Shown here: in pieces, positions 9,898-20,600 of the stretch
Position numbering within the stretch: the stretch's first letter is position 1
Layout of the letters: every line of letters starts with the position of its first letter
NCBI GenBank assembly: GCA_003138485.1
Contig: PLGF01000175.1
Coordinates: 2,052-66,051 of the forward strand
Direction of reading: 5' to 3'
DNA from: Verrucomicrobiales bacterium
Lineage (GTDB): Bacteria; Verrucomicrobiota; Verrucomicrobiia; Limisphaerales; Palsa-1400
Length of the DNA: 64,000 nt
The notes under the pieces: generated by a model
What the model was told of the DNA's origin: nothing
Database searches by the model: none
The model's input: the letters and a program-made list of their open reading frames with translations, nothing else
Position numbers and translations under genes: made by a program

Positions 9898-10713
9898 GTG
9901 TATCTCGAGTATTACGGGCTGAAGGAACCGCCCTTTAATATCACGCCCAATCCGCGGTTTCTGTTCTTCAGCGCCAAACATCGCGAGGCCTTTAATCATC
10001 TTCTTTATGGCATTCGCGAGCGCAAGGGGTTTGTCCAGTTGACCGGCGAAGTCGGGGCGGGAAAGACGACGCTTTGCCGGGCGTTGCTCGAGGAGCTGGG
10101 GCCGGGCTTTTCCACGGCGCTCATTCTCAACCCCGTCATGGACGCCGATCAACTGATGAAGGCCATCGCGATGGAGTTGGATTTGCAGGTCAAGGGGCTG
10201 GACCGCCTGGAAACCGTCGCCGAAATCAACCGGTTTCTGCTCCAACAGGTCGAGCGCCACAAGGATACTGTCCTGATCATCGACGAGGCGCAGGACTTGA
10301 CGCCTGAGTTGCTGGAGCAGGTGCGGTTGTTGTCCAATCTCGAAACCGATGAACGGAAGCTTTTGCAAATCGTGCTCATGGGGCAGTCGGAGTTGAGGGA
10401 CCGGCTCAACGAGCACAGCCTGCGCCAGTTGCGCCAGCGCATTACCATCCGCTACCATTTGAATCCCCTGCGCCGCAATGAAATCGGCCCCTACATCCAG
10501 CATCGGCTCCAAGTTTCCGGGGCCAACGGGACGCCGTATTTCACCGCGGCGGCGTTGTGGCGCATTTTCCGATATAGCCGGGGGATTCCCCGCCTGATCA
10601 ATGCCGTGTGCGACAAGTGTCTTCTGGCGGGATATATCGAACAACGGGACAAGATCGATTTTCGCATGGCCGGCCGGGCCGTGCGCGAATTGGAAGGGCA
10701 GATCGATTTATGA
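9898..10713 (+). CDS. ExeA/GspA-like AAA ATPase (general secretion pathway A-type)
   Basis: 'YYGLKEPPFNITPNPRFLFFSAKHREA', Walker A 'GEVGAGKTTLC', Walker B 'VLIIDEAQDL'. Confidence 0.92.
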   Translation: MYLEYYGLKEPPFNITPNPRFLFFSAKHREAFNHLLYGIRERKGFVQLTGEVGAGKTTLCRALLEELGPGFSTALILNPVMDADQLMKAIAMELDLQVKGLDRLETVAEINRFLLQQVERHKDTVLIIDEAQDLTPELLEQVRLLSNLETDERKLLQIVLMGQSELRDRLNEHSLRQLRQRITIRYHLNPLRRNEIGPYIQHRLQVSGANGTPYFTAAALWRIFRYSRGIPRLINAVCDKCLLAGYIEQRDKIDFRMAGRAVRELEGQIDL

Positions 10714-11255
10714 GCCTCATCAACGACGCCCTCAAGCGCGCCAGCCAGTCCGATAAGGACCGGCCAGGCCAGGCGCCCCCGCCCCGACCGATTGAACCGG
10801 TGGTTGGCGGGCAAGACCGGCGGCTTTCCTGGATTTTGGCGGCTTTTGTGGCTATTGCCTTGCTCATGGCGGGATGGTTCTTCTTGAAATGGATGGGTAC
10901 AGGCCGTTCAGCCGTTGTCGCAACGACCGCCCCGGCGCCGGCGGGCGATGTTGTGGCGGCGCCAGCGCCTCCGCCTCCTCCTCCGGTCGTGGCTCAATCG
11001 CCTCCGCCGCCCGCAAAGCCCGCGGAACCAATCCTCGCCGCTCCGGTCGCTCCCGTCGTCGAGGCGCCGTGGCCGGCGCCATTGACCTTGCAGGGTATTT
11101 TCTATAATAAAACAGCTCCGCGCGCCTTGATCAGCGGAAAAACAGTCGGACTTGGCGACACCGTCAACGGCGTGCGGGTGGCTGGAATTGAATCCGACCG
11201 GGTGGTTGTGGAATGGAACGGACAGACCAAAGAACTGGTGCTGGAAGGCCAATGA
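10710..11255 (+). CDS. GspB/ExeB-like protein (single TM, proline-rich linker)
   Basis: ATGA overlap with ExeA-like gene; 'MSLINDALKRAS' N-terminus; C-terminal 'LQGIFYNKTAPRALISGKTVGLGDTVNGVRVAGIESDRVVVEWNG'. Confidence 0.8.
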   Translation: MSLINDALKRASQSDKDRPGQAPPPRPIEPVVGGQDRRLSWILAAFVAIALLMAGWFFLKWMGTGRSAVVATTAPAPAGDVVAAPAPPPPPPVVAQSPPPPAKPAEPILAAPVAPVVEAPWPAPLTLQGIFYNKTAPRALISGKTVGLGDTVNGVRVAGIESDRVVVEWNGQTKELVLEGQ

Positions 11256-11272
11256 AGGAGTAGATTTACATT

Positions 11273-13129
11273 ATGGATAACGAACGAAAAACGCTGGATG
11301 ATCGCAACAAGATGCCGGAACTGGAGCGCCTCCGCCACTCCTGCGCGCATGTCCTGGCCACCGCCATCGCCAAGCTCTGGCCCGACGCCCAATTCGCCGC
11401 CGGACCGCCGGTTGAGAACGGCTTTTATTACGACGTGGAAGTGTCGCATCGCATCTCGCCAGAGGATTTTCCCAAGATCGAGGAGGAAATGAAGCGGGTG
11501 GTCAAGGCGAACCAGACGTTTGAAAAGGTGGTCGTGCCGCGCGCCCAGGCGTTGGAGGACGCCCAAAAAGGCCGGCTGGCCGCGCTGGGCGAACGGGCCG
11601 TGCCGAGCAAGTTCAAGCTCGATATTGTCCAGAACATTCCCGAAAGCGAGCCGATTTCCTATTTCAAGAACGGCGATTTCATCGACCTCTGCGCGGGGCC
11701 GCACGTCATGCGCACGGGGAACATCGGCGCGTTCAAGCTCACGCAAGTCGCCAGCGCCTATTACAAAGGCGACGAGCGCAATCCCCAACTCCAGCGCATC
11801 TACGGCACCGCTTTCAAGAATAGAACCGAGATGGACGCCTACTTCGCGATGCTCGAAGAGGCCAAACGCCGCGACCACCGCAAGATCGGCCAGGAGATGG
11901 GATTGTTCGCGCTGGACTCCGAATATGTCGGGCCGGGCCTGCCGCTTTGGCTGCCCAAAGGCACGGCGATGGTGGAGGAATTGGAGAAGCTGGCCAAGGA
12001 AACGGAATTCGCCGCCGGCTACGTCCGCGTGAAAACGCCGCACATCGCCAAGGAGAAGATGTATTTGACAAGTGGTCATCTGCCGATCCTTTACAAGGAT
12101 TCGATGTTTCCGCCGATGACACTGTTCAGCGAATCCGGGAGCGATGACGCGATTGGTGATCGTTACTATCTCAAGGCGATGAACTGCCCGCATCATCACC
12201 GCATTTTCGCGGCGGAGCCGCGCAGTTACCGGGACTTGCCGTTGCGGCTGGCGGAGTACGGGACGTGCTACCGCTACGAGCAAAGCGGGGAGCTGATCGG
12301 GCTGATGCGCGTGCGGTCGTTGAACATGAACGACGCGCACATCTATTGCTCGGAGGAGCAATTCGCCGCCGAGTTCAACGCCGTCAACGAGATGTATCTG
12401 AAGTACTTCAAGATTTTCGGCATCGAGAAATACATCATGCGTTTCAGCACGCACGACCCCTCCCGCCTGAGCGGCGACAACGCCAAATTTGTCAACGAGC
12501 CGGAGCTTTGGAAAAAGACCGAGGACCTGGCGCGGCGGGTGCTGGTGGAATCGAAGATCAATTTCGTGGAGGTCCCCAACGAAGCCGCCTTTTACGGTCC
12601 GAAAATCGATGTCCAGGTCTGGAGCGTCATCGGGCGCGAGTTTACCCTGGCGACCAACCAGGTCGATTTCGCCGTGCCCGCCCGGTTTGGGCTGAAATAC
12701 CACGACAAAGACAACCTGGACAAGACGCCCTTGTGCATTCATCGGGCGCCGCTGGGGACGCACGAGCGGTTCATCGGCTTCTTGATCGAGCATTACGCGG
12801 GGAATTTCCCGCTCTGGCTGGCTCCCGAACAGGTGCGCGTGCTGACCATTGGCGAGGACGAGAAACTGGTGGAGTACGCCAACTCCATCGTGCGGGAGTT
12901 GCGCGGCCATTTCGTGCGCGCGGAGGCCGATCTTTCGTCGAACAAAATCAACGGCAAAATTCAGGAGGCGGAGAAGGCGCGCGTCCACACGATGCTGGTC
13001 ATTGGCGGGCGCGACCTGGAAGCGGGCAACGTCTCCGTGCGCCTGCACGGCAAAGGCAGCATTGGCGCAAAGCCCAAAGGGGAAGTGGTGGCGGACATAT
13101 TGCAAGCGATCCGGGAGCGGCGGCCATAG
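11273..13129 (+). CDS. thrS: Threonyl-tRNA synthetase (starts at the editing domain, no TGS domain)
   Basis: 'LRHSCAHVLATAIAKLWPDAQFAAGPPVENGFYYDVE', 'DLCAGPHV', catalytic 'MNCPHH', C-terminal anticodon-binding domain. Confidence 0.96.
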   Translation: MDNERKTLDDRNKMPELERLRHSCAHVLATAIAKLWPDAQFAAGPPVENGFYYDVEVSHRISPEDFPKIEEEMKRVVKANQTFEKVVVPRAQALEDAQKGRLAALGERAVPSKFKLDIVQNIPESEPISYFKNGDFIDLCAGPHVMRTGNIGAFKLTQVASAYYKGDERNPQLQRIYGTAFKNRTEMDAYFAMLEEAKRRDHRKIGQEMGLFALDSEYVGPGLPLWLPKGTAMVEELEKLAKETEFAAGYVRVKTPHIAKEKMYLTSGHLPILYKDSMFPPMTLFSESGSDDAIGDRYYLKAMNCPHHHRIFAAEPRSYRDLPLRLAEYGTCYRYEQSGELIGLMRVRSLNMNDAHIYCSEEQFAAEFNAVNEMYLKYFKIFGIEKYIMRFSTHDPSRLSGDNAKFVNEPELWKKTEDLARRVLVESKINFVEVPNEAAFYGPKIDVQVWSVIGREFTLATNQVDFAVPARFGLKYHDKDNLDKTPLCIHRAPLGTHERFIGFLIEHYAGNFPLWLAPEQVRVLTIGEDEKLVEYANSIVRELRGHFVRAEADLSSNKINGKIQEAEKARVHTMLVIGGRDLEAGNVSVRLHGKGSIGAKPKGEVVADILQAIRERRP

Positions 13130-13193
13130 GAACAAAAATGAGAACCGTGATGGACGGGGCCGCCCCGGCCTGATAAAGTTTCCAAGTCCAGTT

Positions 13194-14411
13194 ATGAATG
13201 AATTCAAGTTCTCCTGCCCGAATTGCCAGCAGAACATCCAGGCAACACCGGAGTATTCGGGCGCCCAGATCAATTGTCCATCGTGCCAGCAGCCCATAAT
13301 AGTGCCGCAGGCTCCCAGCGCCCCGGTGCCGCACGCGGGCAAGCTCACGATGGCGGCTTCCACCACCAGCCACGCTGCCACTCGCACGCCGGTCATCGCC
13401 GCCGGGCCGCTGCGAAAGAAGAAGGACTACACCAACCTGATCGTTGGACTGGTTCTGGCGGCGGGCGCCATTTCCGCGGGCATCAACTTCGGCCCCGGCC
13501 TGTATGCCAAGTATATCCACCACGCTGCGGCTCCCGTGGCCGCAGGCGCTCCGGCCGAGCCGACCAATGAGCCGCCGCCACCCCCACCGGAGTTGACCAC
13601 CGATGAGATCATGCAGAAACTCGCCGAGACCTACAAGGGGCTGACCAGCCTCGCCATAAAGGGGACATCGGTCGCGGACATTGACCCCACGCAATTCAAC
13701 AGCGCCGCCAAACCGGTGAATTCGACGGCGACCGTCGCGCTGCAAATGGGCCGCCCCGGTTACTACCGCATGGAATGGGAGCGGACCCTGGCCGGAATGG
13801 CGATGAAAGGGGCGGCATGGAACTCCGGCAAGGGTGACTTCGTGGGTTACGACCCCAATCCGCCGGGGAAGGTCAAGAACCGCCAGACCGCCATCACCAC
13901 GGCCACGGCGGCTTCGGCCGCGTTGTGTGAATTGGTCATGCAGTTGTTCTTCAGCGACACCAACAATCTGACAACGCAGATCAGCGCATTTACCCGGACC
14001 AATGGAACGGCCATCAGCGACCAGGATTGCTACATCCTGGCTGGAGAACTCCCGGCGCACACCGTTTTGCTGTGGGTGAGCAAGTCCAGCTTTCTCATCC
14101 GGCAAATCGAATTTGATTACGGCGGCAAGATTGACCCGCTCATGCTCAAAAGCCTTCCGCTGGCGCAGCGGGACCTGTTGACACGGTGGTCCAAATTGAA
14201 GGGCAAGGTGGTTGAAACCTACGATAACGTGGAGAGCGATCGGACCTTGGGTGCCTCCGCCTTTGAATCCCCTTACACGCCCACCGCCGCCGCCGCCGCC
14301 GCGCCTCGCAACCGCGGAGGACAACGCCGCGGGCCGCCTCCCGGCGGCACTACCGCAACCCAACTCACGCGCCGCGTCACACAGCAGCCGGAGCAGCAGC
14401 CACCGCCGTAA
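13194..14411 (+). CDS. Hypothetical membrane-anchored protein with N-terminal zinc ribbon and LolA-like/DUF2092-like C-terminus
   Basis: 'FSCPNCQQNIQATPEYSGAQINCPSCQQPI', TM helix, 'QMGRPGYYRMEWERTLAG'. Confidence 0.6.
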   Translation: MNEFKFSCPNCQQNIQATPEYSGAQINCPSCQQPIIVPQAPSAPVPHAGKLTMAASTTSHAATRTPVIAAGPLRKKKDYTNLIVGLVLAAGAISAGINFGPGLYAKYIHHAAAPVAAGAPAEPTNEPPPPPPELTTDEIMQKLAETYKGLTSLAIKGTSVADIDPTQFNSAAKPVNSTATVALQMGRPGYYRMEWERTLAGMAMKGAAWNSGKGDFVGYDPNPPGKVKNRQTAITTATAASAALCELVMQLFFSDTNNLTTQISAFTRTNGTAISDQDCYILAGELPAHTVLLWVSKSSFLIRQIEFDYGGKIDPLMLKSLPLAQRDLLTRWSKLKGKVVETYDNVESDRTLGASAFESPYTPTAAAAAAPRNRGGQRRGPPPGGTTATQLTRRVTQQPEQQPPP

Positions 14412-14439
14412 TTGATCCGGCGACCAGGAAACCCAAGCC

Positions 14440-15216
14440 ATGAACGGATACCTCTTTACCGCAAGTGTCAGCCGCTCCTTGCTCCGCGAGGCCGCTGCCA
14501 GCCGGCGGCCTGCCGCGCACCGCCCGCAAACCTGGAATGCCTGCCTCAGTTCCATTGTATGCTCCGACAACGCGGACGAAGCGAAGAAGCTCTTTGAAGC
14601 GTCGCTGCACGCGTCACCGGAAGGGGAGGACCCATTTGAGACGCAGATCAACAAACTCGTGGCGGCGCAGTTTGTTGAGCAACTGCTGATGGAAAAGGAC
14701 TCCGCTCCGATTGACTGGCCGCAAATTGCAAAGCAAGCGCAATTGGACCTGGAATCAACTCCCGCCGATGATTTTGAACAGGGCTATTGGGTGGACGTCA
14801 ACGCCTTCCGCCGGCCCTGCGCCAACCTGGAGGCCTTGCGCCAGGCCTTGCCCGAGGACATTCGCTCCGGCCTCAATTGGGCCGAAGAGAAACAGTTCTT
14901 CTTTCTGCTCAGCGTTCTGAGTCCGCCGCCGCCGCCGCGTCCCCAAGCCGAAGAGGCGGACGAACCTGGGGCGGGCGCTCCCGATGCCGCGCCAGAGCCG
15001 GACGAAGCCGCCAGCGGGGCTGCGGGCGGCATCTTCGACACGCAAGCCGATTTCCCGGAAGTGGCGGACAAGGAATCCGCCGTGTTGATTCGAGCGCGCA
15101 ACTCCGCCGTGGCCGCATGGCTGTGGCGCAAATACGCCGCCAACGCGAAGTTCGCCCGCAACCAAATCCGAATCGATCCCTGGTGCGGCGTGATGGGAGT
15201 GGAACCAACAAAGTAG
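14440..15216 (+). CDS. Hypothetical protein whose 3' end is duplicated downstream of the R-M gene
   Basis: 258-aa ORF with start shortly after preceding gene; its last ~43 codons recur at 19114-19250. Confidence 0.7.
   Translation: MNGYLFTASVSRSLLREAAASRRPAAHRPQTWNACLSSIVCSDNADEAKKLFEASLHASPEGEDPFETQINKLVAAQFVEQLLMEKDSAPIDWPQIAKQAQLDLESTPADDFEQGYWVDVNAFRRPCANLEALRQALPEDIRSGLNWAEEKQFFFLLSVLSPPPPPRPQAEEADEPGAGAPDAAPEPDEAASGAAGGIFDTQADFPEVADKESAVLIRARNSAVAAWLWRKYAANAKFARNQIRIDPWCGVMGVEPTK
15077..15206 (+). repeat. 130-bp direct repeat, left copy (flanks R-M cassette)
   Basis: Aligned by eye to 19114-19243 with 7 mismatches and no gaps; period 4037 bp. Confidence 0.95.
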
Positions 15217-15263
15217 CGCGTCCTACTTGCCCTCTCCGCCTCCGGTTTGCTAAACTGCGCACC

Positions 15264-18200
15264 ATGCCAGAGCGGGACAGCCGGACTTACGAGGTGACTT
15301 TTTGCAGCCGTGTTGCGGGCTGGGCCAACGAGTTGTTTAATCAGCGCCCGGAATGGCCATTCCGCCGCGCGGAAATTGAGGAATCAAAAGCCATCAATCG
15401 CAAACGTTCCGACCTCCGAGTCTATGGCGACGCGGCAAAATTGATTCTTGCCGGGGAAGTGAAGATGCCCGGGACGGATCAAGGCCGCAGCGCATATCAC
15501 CCCAACTTGATCAACGACGCGTCCTCGAAAGCCGACAATGCGGGTGCGGAGTTTTTCTTTACCTGGAACGTAAACCAGTTCGTGCTTTTCGACCGCAAGA
15601 AGTGGCATCTCCCAATTTTTGAGCGGCGGGTTAAGGATTATCCGCTTGGATTGGACCTGGAAAAAGCGGAAGACGTTGACCGTGTCGAGGTCGAAGCTCG
15701 CATCAAGGGGTTTCTGGCCGAGTTCTTTGGCGAATTAGCGGCTATTCTCTCGGGCCAACAGCCTGAGTGGGGAATGCGACTTGACGAATGGTTTATTCGC
15801 GCCTTTGAAAGCCATATTGCCTGGCCGGTAAAACTCACGGCGGAATTCCTTTTCGCCAAGGCTTGCGCCGACAAAAGCTTTGACCATAAGTTGCAGGATT
15901 GGCTGGGTGTCGAACAAGGCTGGCAGTTTACCCGCAACGACCCCATTCAGTGGCGGGAAATTCTCGACCGCGCCGCCCGGACGCTTTGTTATGTTTTCGC
16001 CAACCGCTTGATTTTTTACGAATCCGTTCGCGCCAAATTCACGGAATTGCCAGCGCTGGCCATCCCCAAGGCCATCAATTCCGCCGATGCGCTCTATTCC
16101 CATTTCCAAAGAGCCTTTCAAAAGGCGGTTGACGCGACAGGCGATTACGAAACACTTTTTTACCCGTCGGAGAAGGATTGGGCCGGGCCGTTCATTTTTG
16201 GCCACGACGATTCGGCGGAAGCGTGGCGTTCAGTCCTTTACAACTTGGAGCCGTTTAACTTCAAACTTATTCCGACGGATATTTTGGGCGGCATCTTCCG
16301 CCGCATTATTGACCCAACGGAGCGGCACAAATTCGGACAGCATTACACCAACGAAGACCTGGTAGATGTGGTCAATGCCTTTTGCATCCGCAACGCCGAA
16401 GACAACGTGCTGGACCCCGCTTGCGGCTCAGGGAGTTTCCTGGTTCGCGCGTACCATCGAAAAGCCTGGCTCAAGCAGGACGAGCGGCGGACGCACCCGG
16501 GCGTCACGCATCAAGACCGCCTCTCCCAAATCCACGGCGTGGACATTTCCGTTTTTGCCGCTCACCTGTCCACGTTAAACCTAGCGGCGCGCGACATCAA
16601 AGACGAAGAAAACTATCCGCGTATCCGGCGCGGCAATTTCTTTGAAGTCGCCGACGAAGTGGCCAGGAAGAAGCCGTTTTGCCTTTTGCCGCAAGGCTTG
16701 CAAGGCGAGCGCACACCCGGCCCCATTCACCTGCCGCCTCTCCAGGCCGTTGTCGGCAATCCCCCTTATGTGCGGCAGGAACTCATTCCCAGACGCGGGC
16801 AGAAGGGCGTTGCGCCGATGTCCGCCAAAGAGGACCTGATGCAATTCTGCGCCCAAGCCTGGCCCGGCCTGACCCTCAGCGGACGCAGCGATCTGCATTG
16901 CTATTTCTGGCCCGCCGCCACGCGATTCCTGGTCGAAGGCGGATGGTTTGGTTTTCTTGTCTCTTCCAGTTGGCTGGACGTCGAATACGGCTTTGCCTTG
17001 CAGGAATGGGTTTTGAGCAACTTCCGGATCCATGCGATTTTTGAGAGCAACGCGGAACCGTGGTTTGAAGATGCCCGCGTCAAGACGTGCGCAGTCATCT
17101 TGCAGCGTTGCGCGGACTCTGCCCTGCGTCAGGCGCAACTTGTCCGCTTTGTGCGGCTTGACGCTCCGCTGAACACCATCCTTGGCGACCGAGCCGACGA
17201 CAATGCCCGGCAAGACGCGGCTGAGAAATTCCGGGCCGCCGTCCTGGCTTGCAAGCGGAACGCCACGCGGGAGGGCTGGCGGGTGGTTTTGAAACAACAG
17301 AAAGACCTTTGGGAAGACGGCCTGCGAGCAGGCCGCCTGTTTGAAATGCAGCGGCAGCGCGACTTGGCGGATAACGTGAAGGCGGAAGCCGGCGCGGATG
17401 ATGACGAAAACGGCGGGCCGGAATTCGACGAGAACGGCAACGGCAAGCTGCATGAAATCTCGGCCACAGGCTACGGCGGCGGCAAGTGGGGCAAGTACCT
17501 TCGCGCGCCGAATTTTTATTTTCGCGTCATGGAGCGTTATGGCAGCCGCTTCGTGCCGCTGGGCGAAATTGCGACAATACGGTTCGGCGTCAAGAGCGGC
17601 TGCGATGCCTTTTTCATGCCGCGCGATGTGTCGGCCAAATTCCTGGAGGATTATTCCAAGTTGGATTGGAACGAGGCGCCGCTGATCAACCATTGCAAGC
17701 GCGCGGAAGTTGAATCTGGGACCGTAAAACTAATTCAAGCTGGAGACGGCACAGTGCATCCGGTGGAAGCACGATTTCTTGCCCCGGAAATTCACAGCTT
17801 GATGAAAGTGAGCCGCCCTGTAATTTCAGCAAAGGAGGTCGACCGGTTAATTTTGCTAGTGTCTGATGAGATGGGAAATTTAAATAAGACACACGTACAA
17901 AAGTATTTGCGGTATGGCGAGCGCCATTCGTTCGCCTCGAAAAAGAGCAAGGCTGTTCCTGTCCCCAAACGGGCCACGTGTGCCAGCCGCAATCCGTGGT
18001 ATGACCTCACCTACACGAGACCAGGTACGTCGTTTTGGCCGATGGCACAGCAATATCGGCATGTGATTCCCGCCAACCCAGAGGGCTTGATCTGCAACCA
18101 CAACCTCTTTGATATACATCCGTTTGAGCTATCCCAAGAACAGGTTTCAGCTCTGCAGGCCATCTTAAACTCAACGCTGCTCGCAAATTTCAAGACTTTC

Positions 18201-19112
18201 TATGGCCGCTACGCCGGGACCGAAGGAAATCTCAAGACCGAGGTGGTTGACGTGAATCTGATTGAAGTGCCCGATCCGCGTCATGCCACGAAAGACTTAG
18301 CCAAGAAGTTGCGGGACGCCTTCGCCAAGCTCTGCCAGCGAGACACGCGTCCGATGGTGGAAGAGGAATTCATGGCCTGCCACTCTGCCGAACGCGCAAA
18401 GAAACTGGCCGAAAAACCCGTCCGTCTGCCAACGGAATTGCAAATGCAGGACCGCCGTGCGCTTGATCTGGCCGTATTTGAATTGCTGGGGGTGGCCGAT
18501 GCCAAAGAGCGAGAGGCGCTTTGCAATGAGCTTTACCGCGAGACCGCCCGGCATTTCCGCCAAATCCGCATTGTCGAAGTGCAAAAGCAGGAACAGCGCG
18601 CCCGCTCCGAAGGCCGCGAATTTCGCACCGATGAATTGTCAACCGATTTATGGGACGCGCTGACGGACGCCGAAAAACAGCCGCTGGCTGAATGGATGGC
18701 CGCCCAGACAAGCGGCGGCAGAACATTCACCATTCCAGAAGGCCACGCCAGCTTGCCTGACGCCAATGATTTTCTGGACGCCAACACGGTTTTTATTCGC
18801 TCGACCGCCGGCGGCAAGGCCAAGTCAATACCCGTGCGGATGCCCTCTCGCAGCCACGCGGAAACGATCTACACTTTATCGCAACTAAGCTTGCACGGCT
18901 CCATCCGCCTGCCGGAACAGGAAAGCGCCGCCCGCGAGTTGAAGCGGTTGCTGGACGCCCGGTTGGAGGCCATTGCCGAAAAGGCGAACCATCTTGCCCG
19001 CAGTCGCACCAGCGACGAAAGCAAAGCGGCCGATTTGGCCGGCCTTCTGCAACACTGGATGATTCACGGCAAGCCGCAAAACCGCGCGCGGCAATCAGAA
19101 ATCATCCATTGA
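15264..19112 (+). CDS. Type IIG-like restriction/modification enzyme (fused nuclease, N6-adenine methyltransferase and specificity domain)
   Basis: N-terminal PD-(D/E)XK-like 'SDLRVYGDAAKLILAGEVKMPG'; SAM motif 'NVLDPACGSGSFLVRAY'; catalytic 'VVGNPPYVRQE'; C-terminal TRD-like 'FVPLGEIATIRFGVKSGCDAFFMP'. Start chosen at 15264 because the longer ORF (14787) overlaps the upstream CDS. Confidence 0.9.
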   Translation: MPERDSRTYEVTFCSRVAGWANELFNQRPEWPFRRAEIEESKAINRKRSDLRVYGDAAKLILAGEVKMPGTDQGRSAYHPNLINDASSKADNAGAEFFFTWNVNQFVLFDRKKWHLPIFERRVKDYPLGLDLEKAEDVDRVEVEARIKGFLAEFFGELAAILSGQQPEWGMRLDEWFIRAFESHIAWPVKLTAEFLFAKACADKSFDHKLQDWLGVEQGWQFTRNDPIQWREILDRAARTLCYVFANRLIFYESVRAKFTELPALAIPKAINSADALYSHFQRAFQKAVDATGDYETLFYPSEKDWAGPFIFGHDDSAEAWRSVLYNLEPFNFKLIPTDILGGIFRRIIDPTERHKFGQHYTNEDLVDVVNAFCIRNAEDNVLDPACGSGSFLVRAYHRKAWLKQDERRTHPGVTHQDRLSQIHGVDISVFAAHLSTLNLAARDIKDEENYPRIRRGNFFEVADEVARKKPFCLLPQGLQGERTPGPIHLPPLQAVVGNPPYVRQELIPRRGQKGVAPMSAKEDLMQFCAQAWPGLTLSGRSDLHCYFWPAATRFLVEGGWFGFLVSSSWLDVEYGFALQEWVLSNFRIHAIFESNAEPWFEDARVKTCAVILQRCADSALRQAQLVRFVRLDAPLNTILGDRADDNARQDAAEKFRAAVLACKRNATREGWRVVLKQQKDLWEDGLRAGRLFEMQRQRDLADNVKAEAGADDDENGGPEFDENGNGKLHEISATGYGGGKWGKYLRAPNFYFRVMERYGSRFVPLGEIATIRFGVKSGCDAFFMPRDVSAKFLEDYSKLDWNEAPLINHCKRAEVESGTVKLIQAGDGTVHPVEARFLAPEIHSLMKVSRPVISAKEVDRLILLVSDEMGNLNKTHVQKYLRYGERHSFASKKSKAVPVPKRATCASRNPWYDLTYTRPGTSFWPMAQQYRHVIPANPEGLICNHNLFDIHPFELSQEQVSALQAILNSTLLANFKTFYGRYAGTEGNLKTEVVDVNLIEVPDPRHATKDLAKKLRDAFAKLCQRDTRPMVEEEFMACHSAERAKKLAEKPVRLPTELQMQDRRALDLAVFELLGVADAKEREALCNELYRETARHFRQIRIVEVQKQEQRARSEGREFRTDELSTDLWDALTDAEKQPLAEWMAAQTSGGRTFTIPEGHASLPDANDFLDANTVFIRSTAGGKAKSIPVRMPSRSHAETIYTLSQLSLHGSIRLPEQESAARELKRLLDARLEAIAEKANHLARSRTSDESKAADLAGLLQHWMIHGKPQNRARQSEIIH

Positions 19113-19113
19113 G

Positions 19114-19243
19114 CCGCCGTGTTGATTCGCGCGCGCAATTCCGCCGTCGCCGCATGGCTGTGGCGCAAGTACGCCGCCAACGCAAAGTTCGCCCGCGATC
19201 AAATCCGAATCGATCCCTGGTGCGGCGTGATGGGAGTGGAACC
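19114..19243 (+). repeat. 130-bp direct repeat, right copy
   Basis: See 15077-15206; begins 1 nt after the R-M stop codon. Confidence 0.95.
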
Positions 19244-19250
19244 CGGCTGA
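19116..19250 (+). pseudogene. Promoterless 3' fragment of the 14440-15216 gene (AVLIRARNSAVAAWLWRKYAANAKFARDQIRIDPWCGVMGVEPG*)
   Basis: In-frame and open to TGA; no upstream part of the gene present. Confidence 0.75.
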
Positions 19251-19281
19251 GTTCGTCATATTTTCCTTGTGTTGGCCATGA

Positions 19282-20538
<1,257 letters not shown>

Positions 20539-20600
20539 ATAATAGGCATCATTGATGGCAGAAAGAAAACCATTCCTAGGCAAGGGGCATCTCAATTATA

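Noticed and set aside
11102-13396. 764-aa minus-strand ORF
   Set aside because: Antisense to thrS; no protein-like motifs.
12999-14654. 551-aa minus-strand ORF
   Set aside because: Antisense to the end of thrS and to the zinc-ribbon gene.
14787-15263. Upstream extension of the R-M ORF
   Set aside because: Overlaps 14440-15216 out of frame and is Arg/Gly-rich shadow; the ATG at 15264 starts the recognisable protein.
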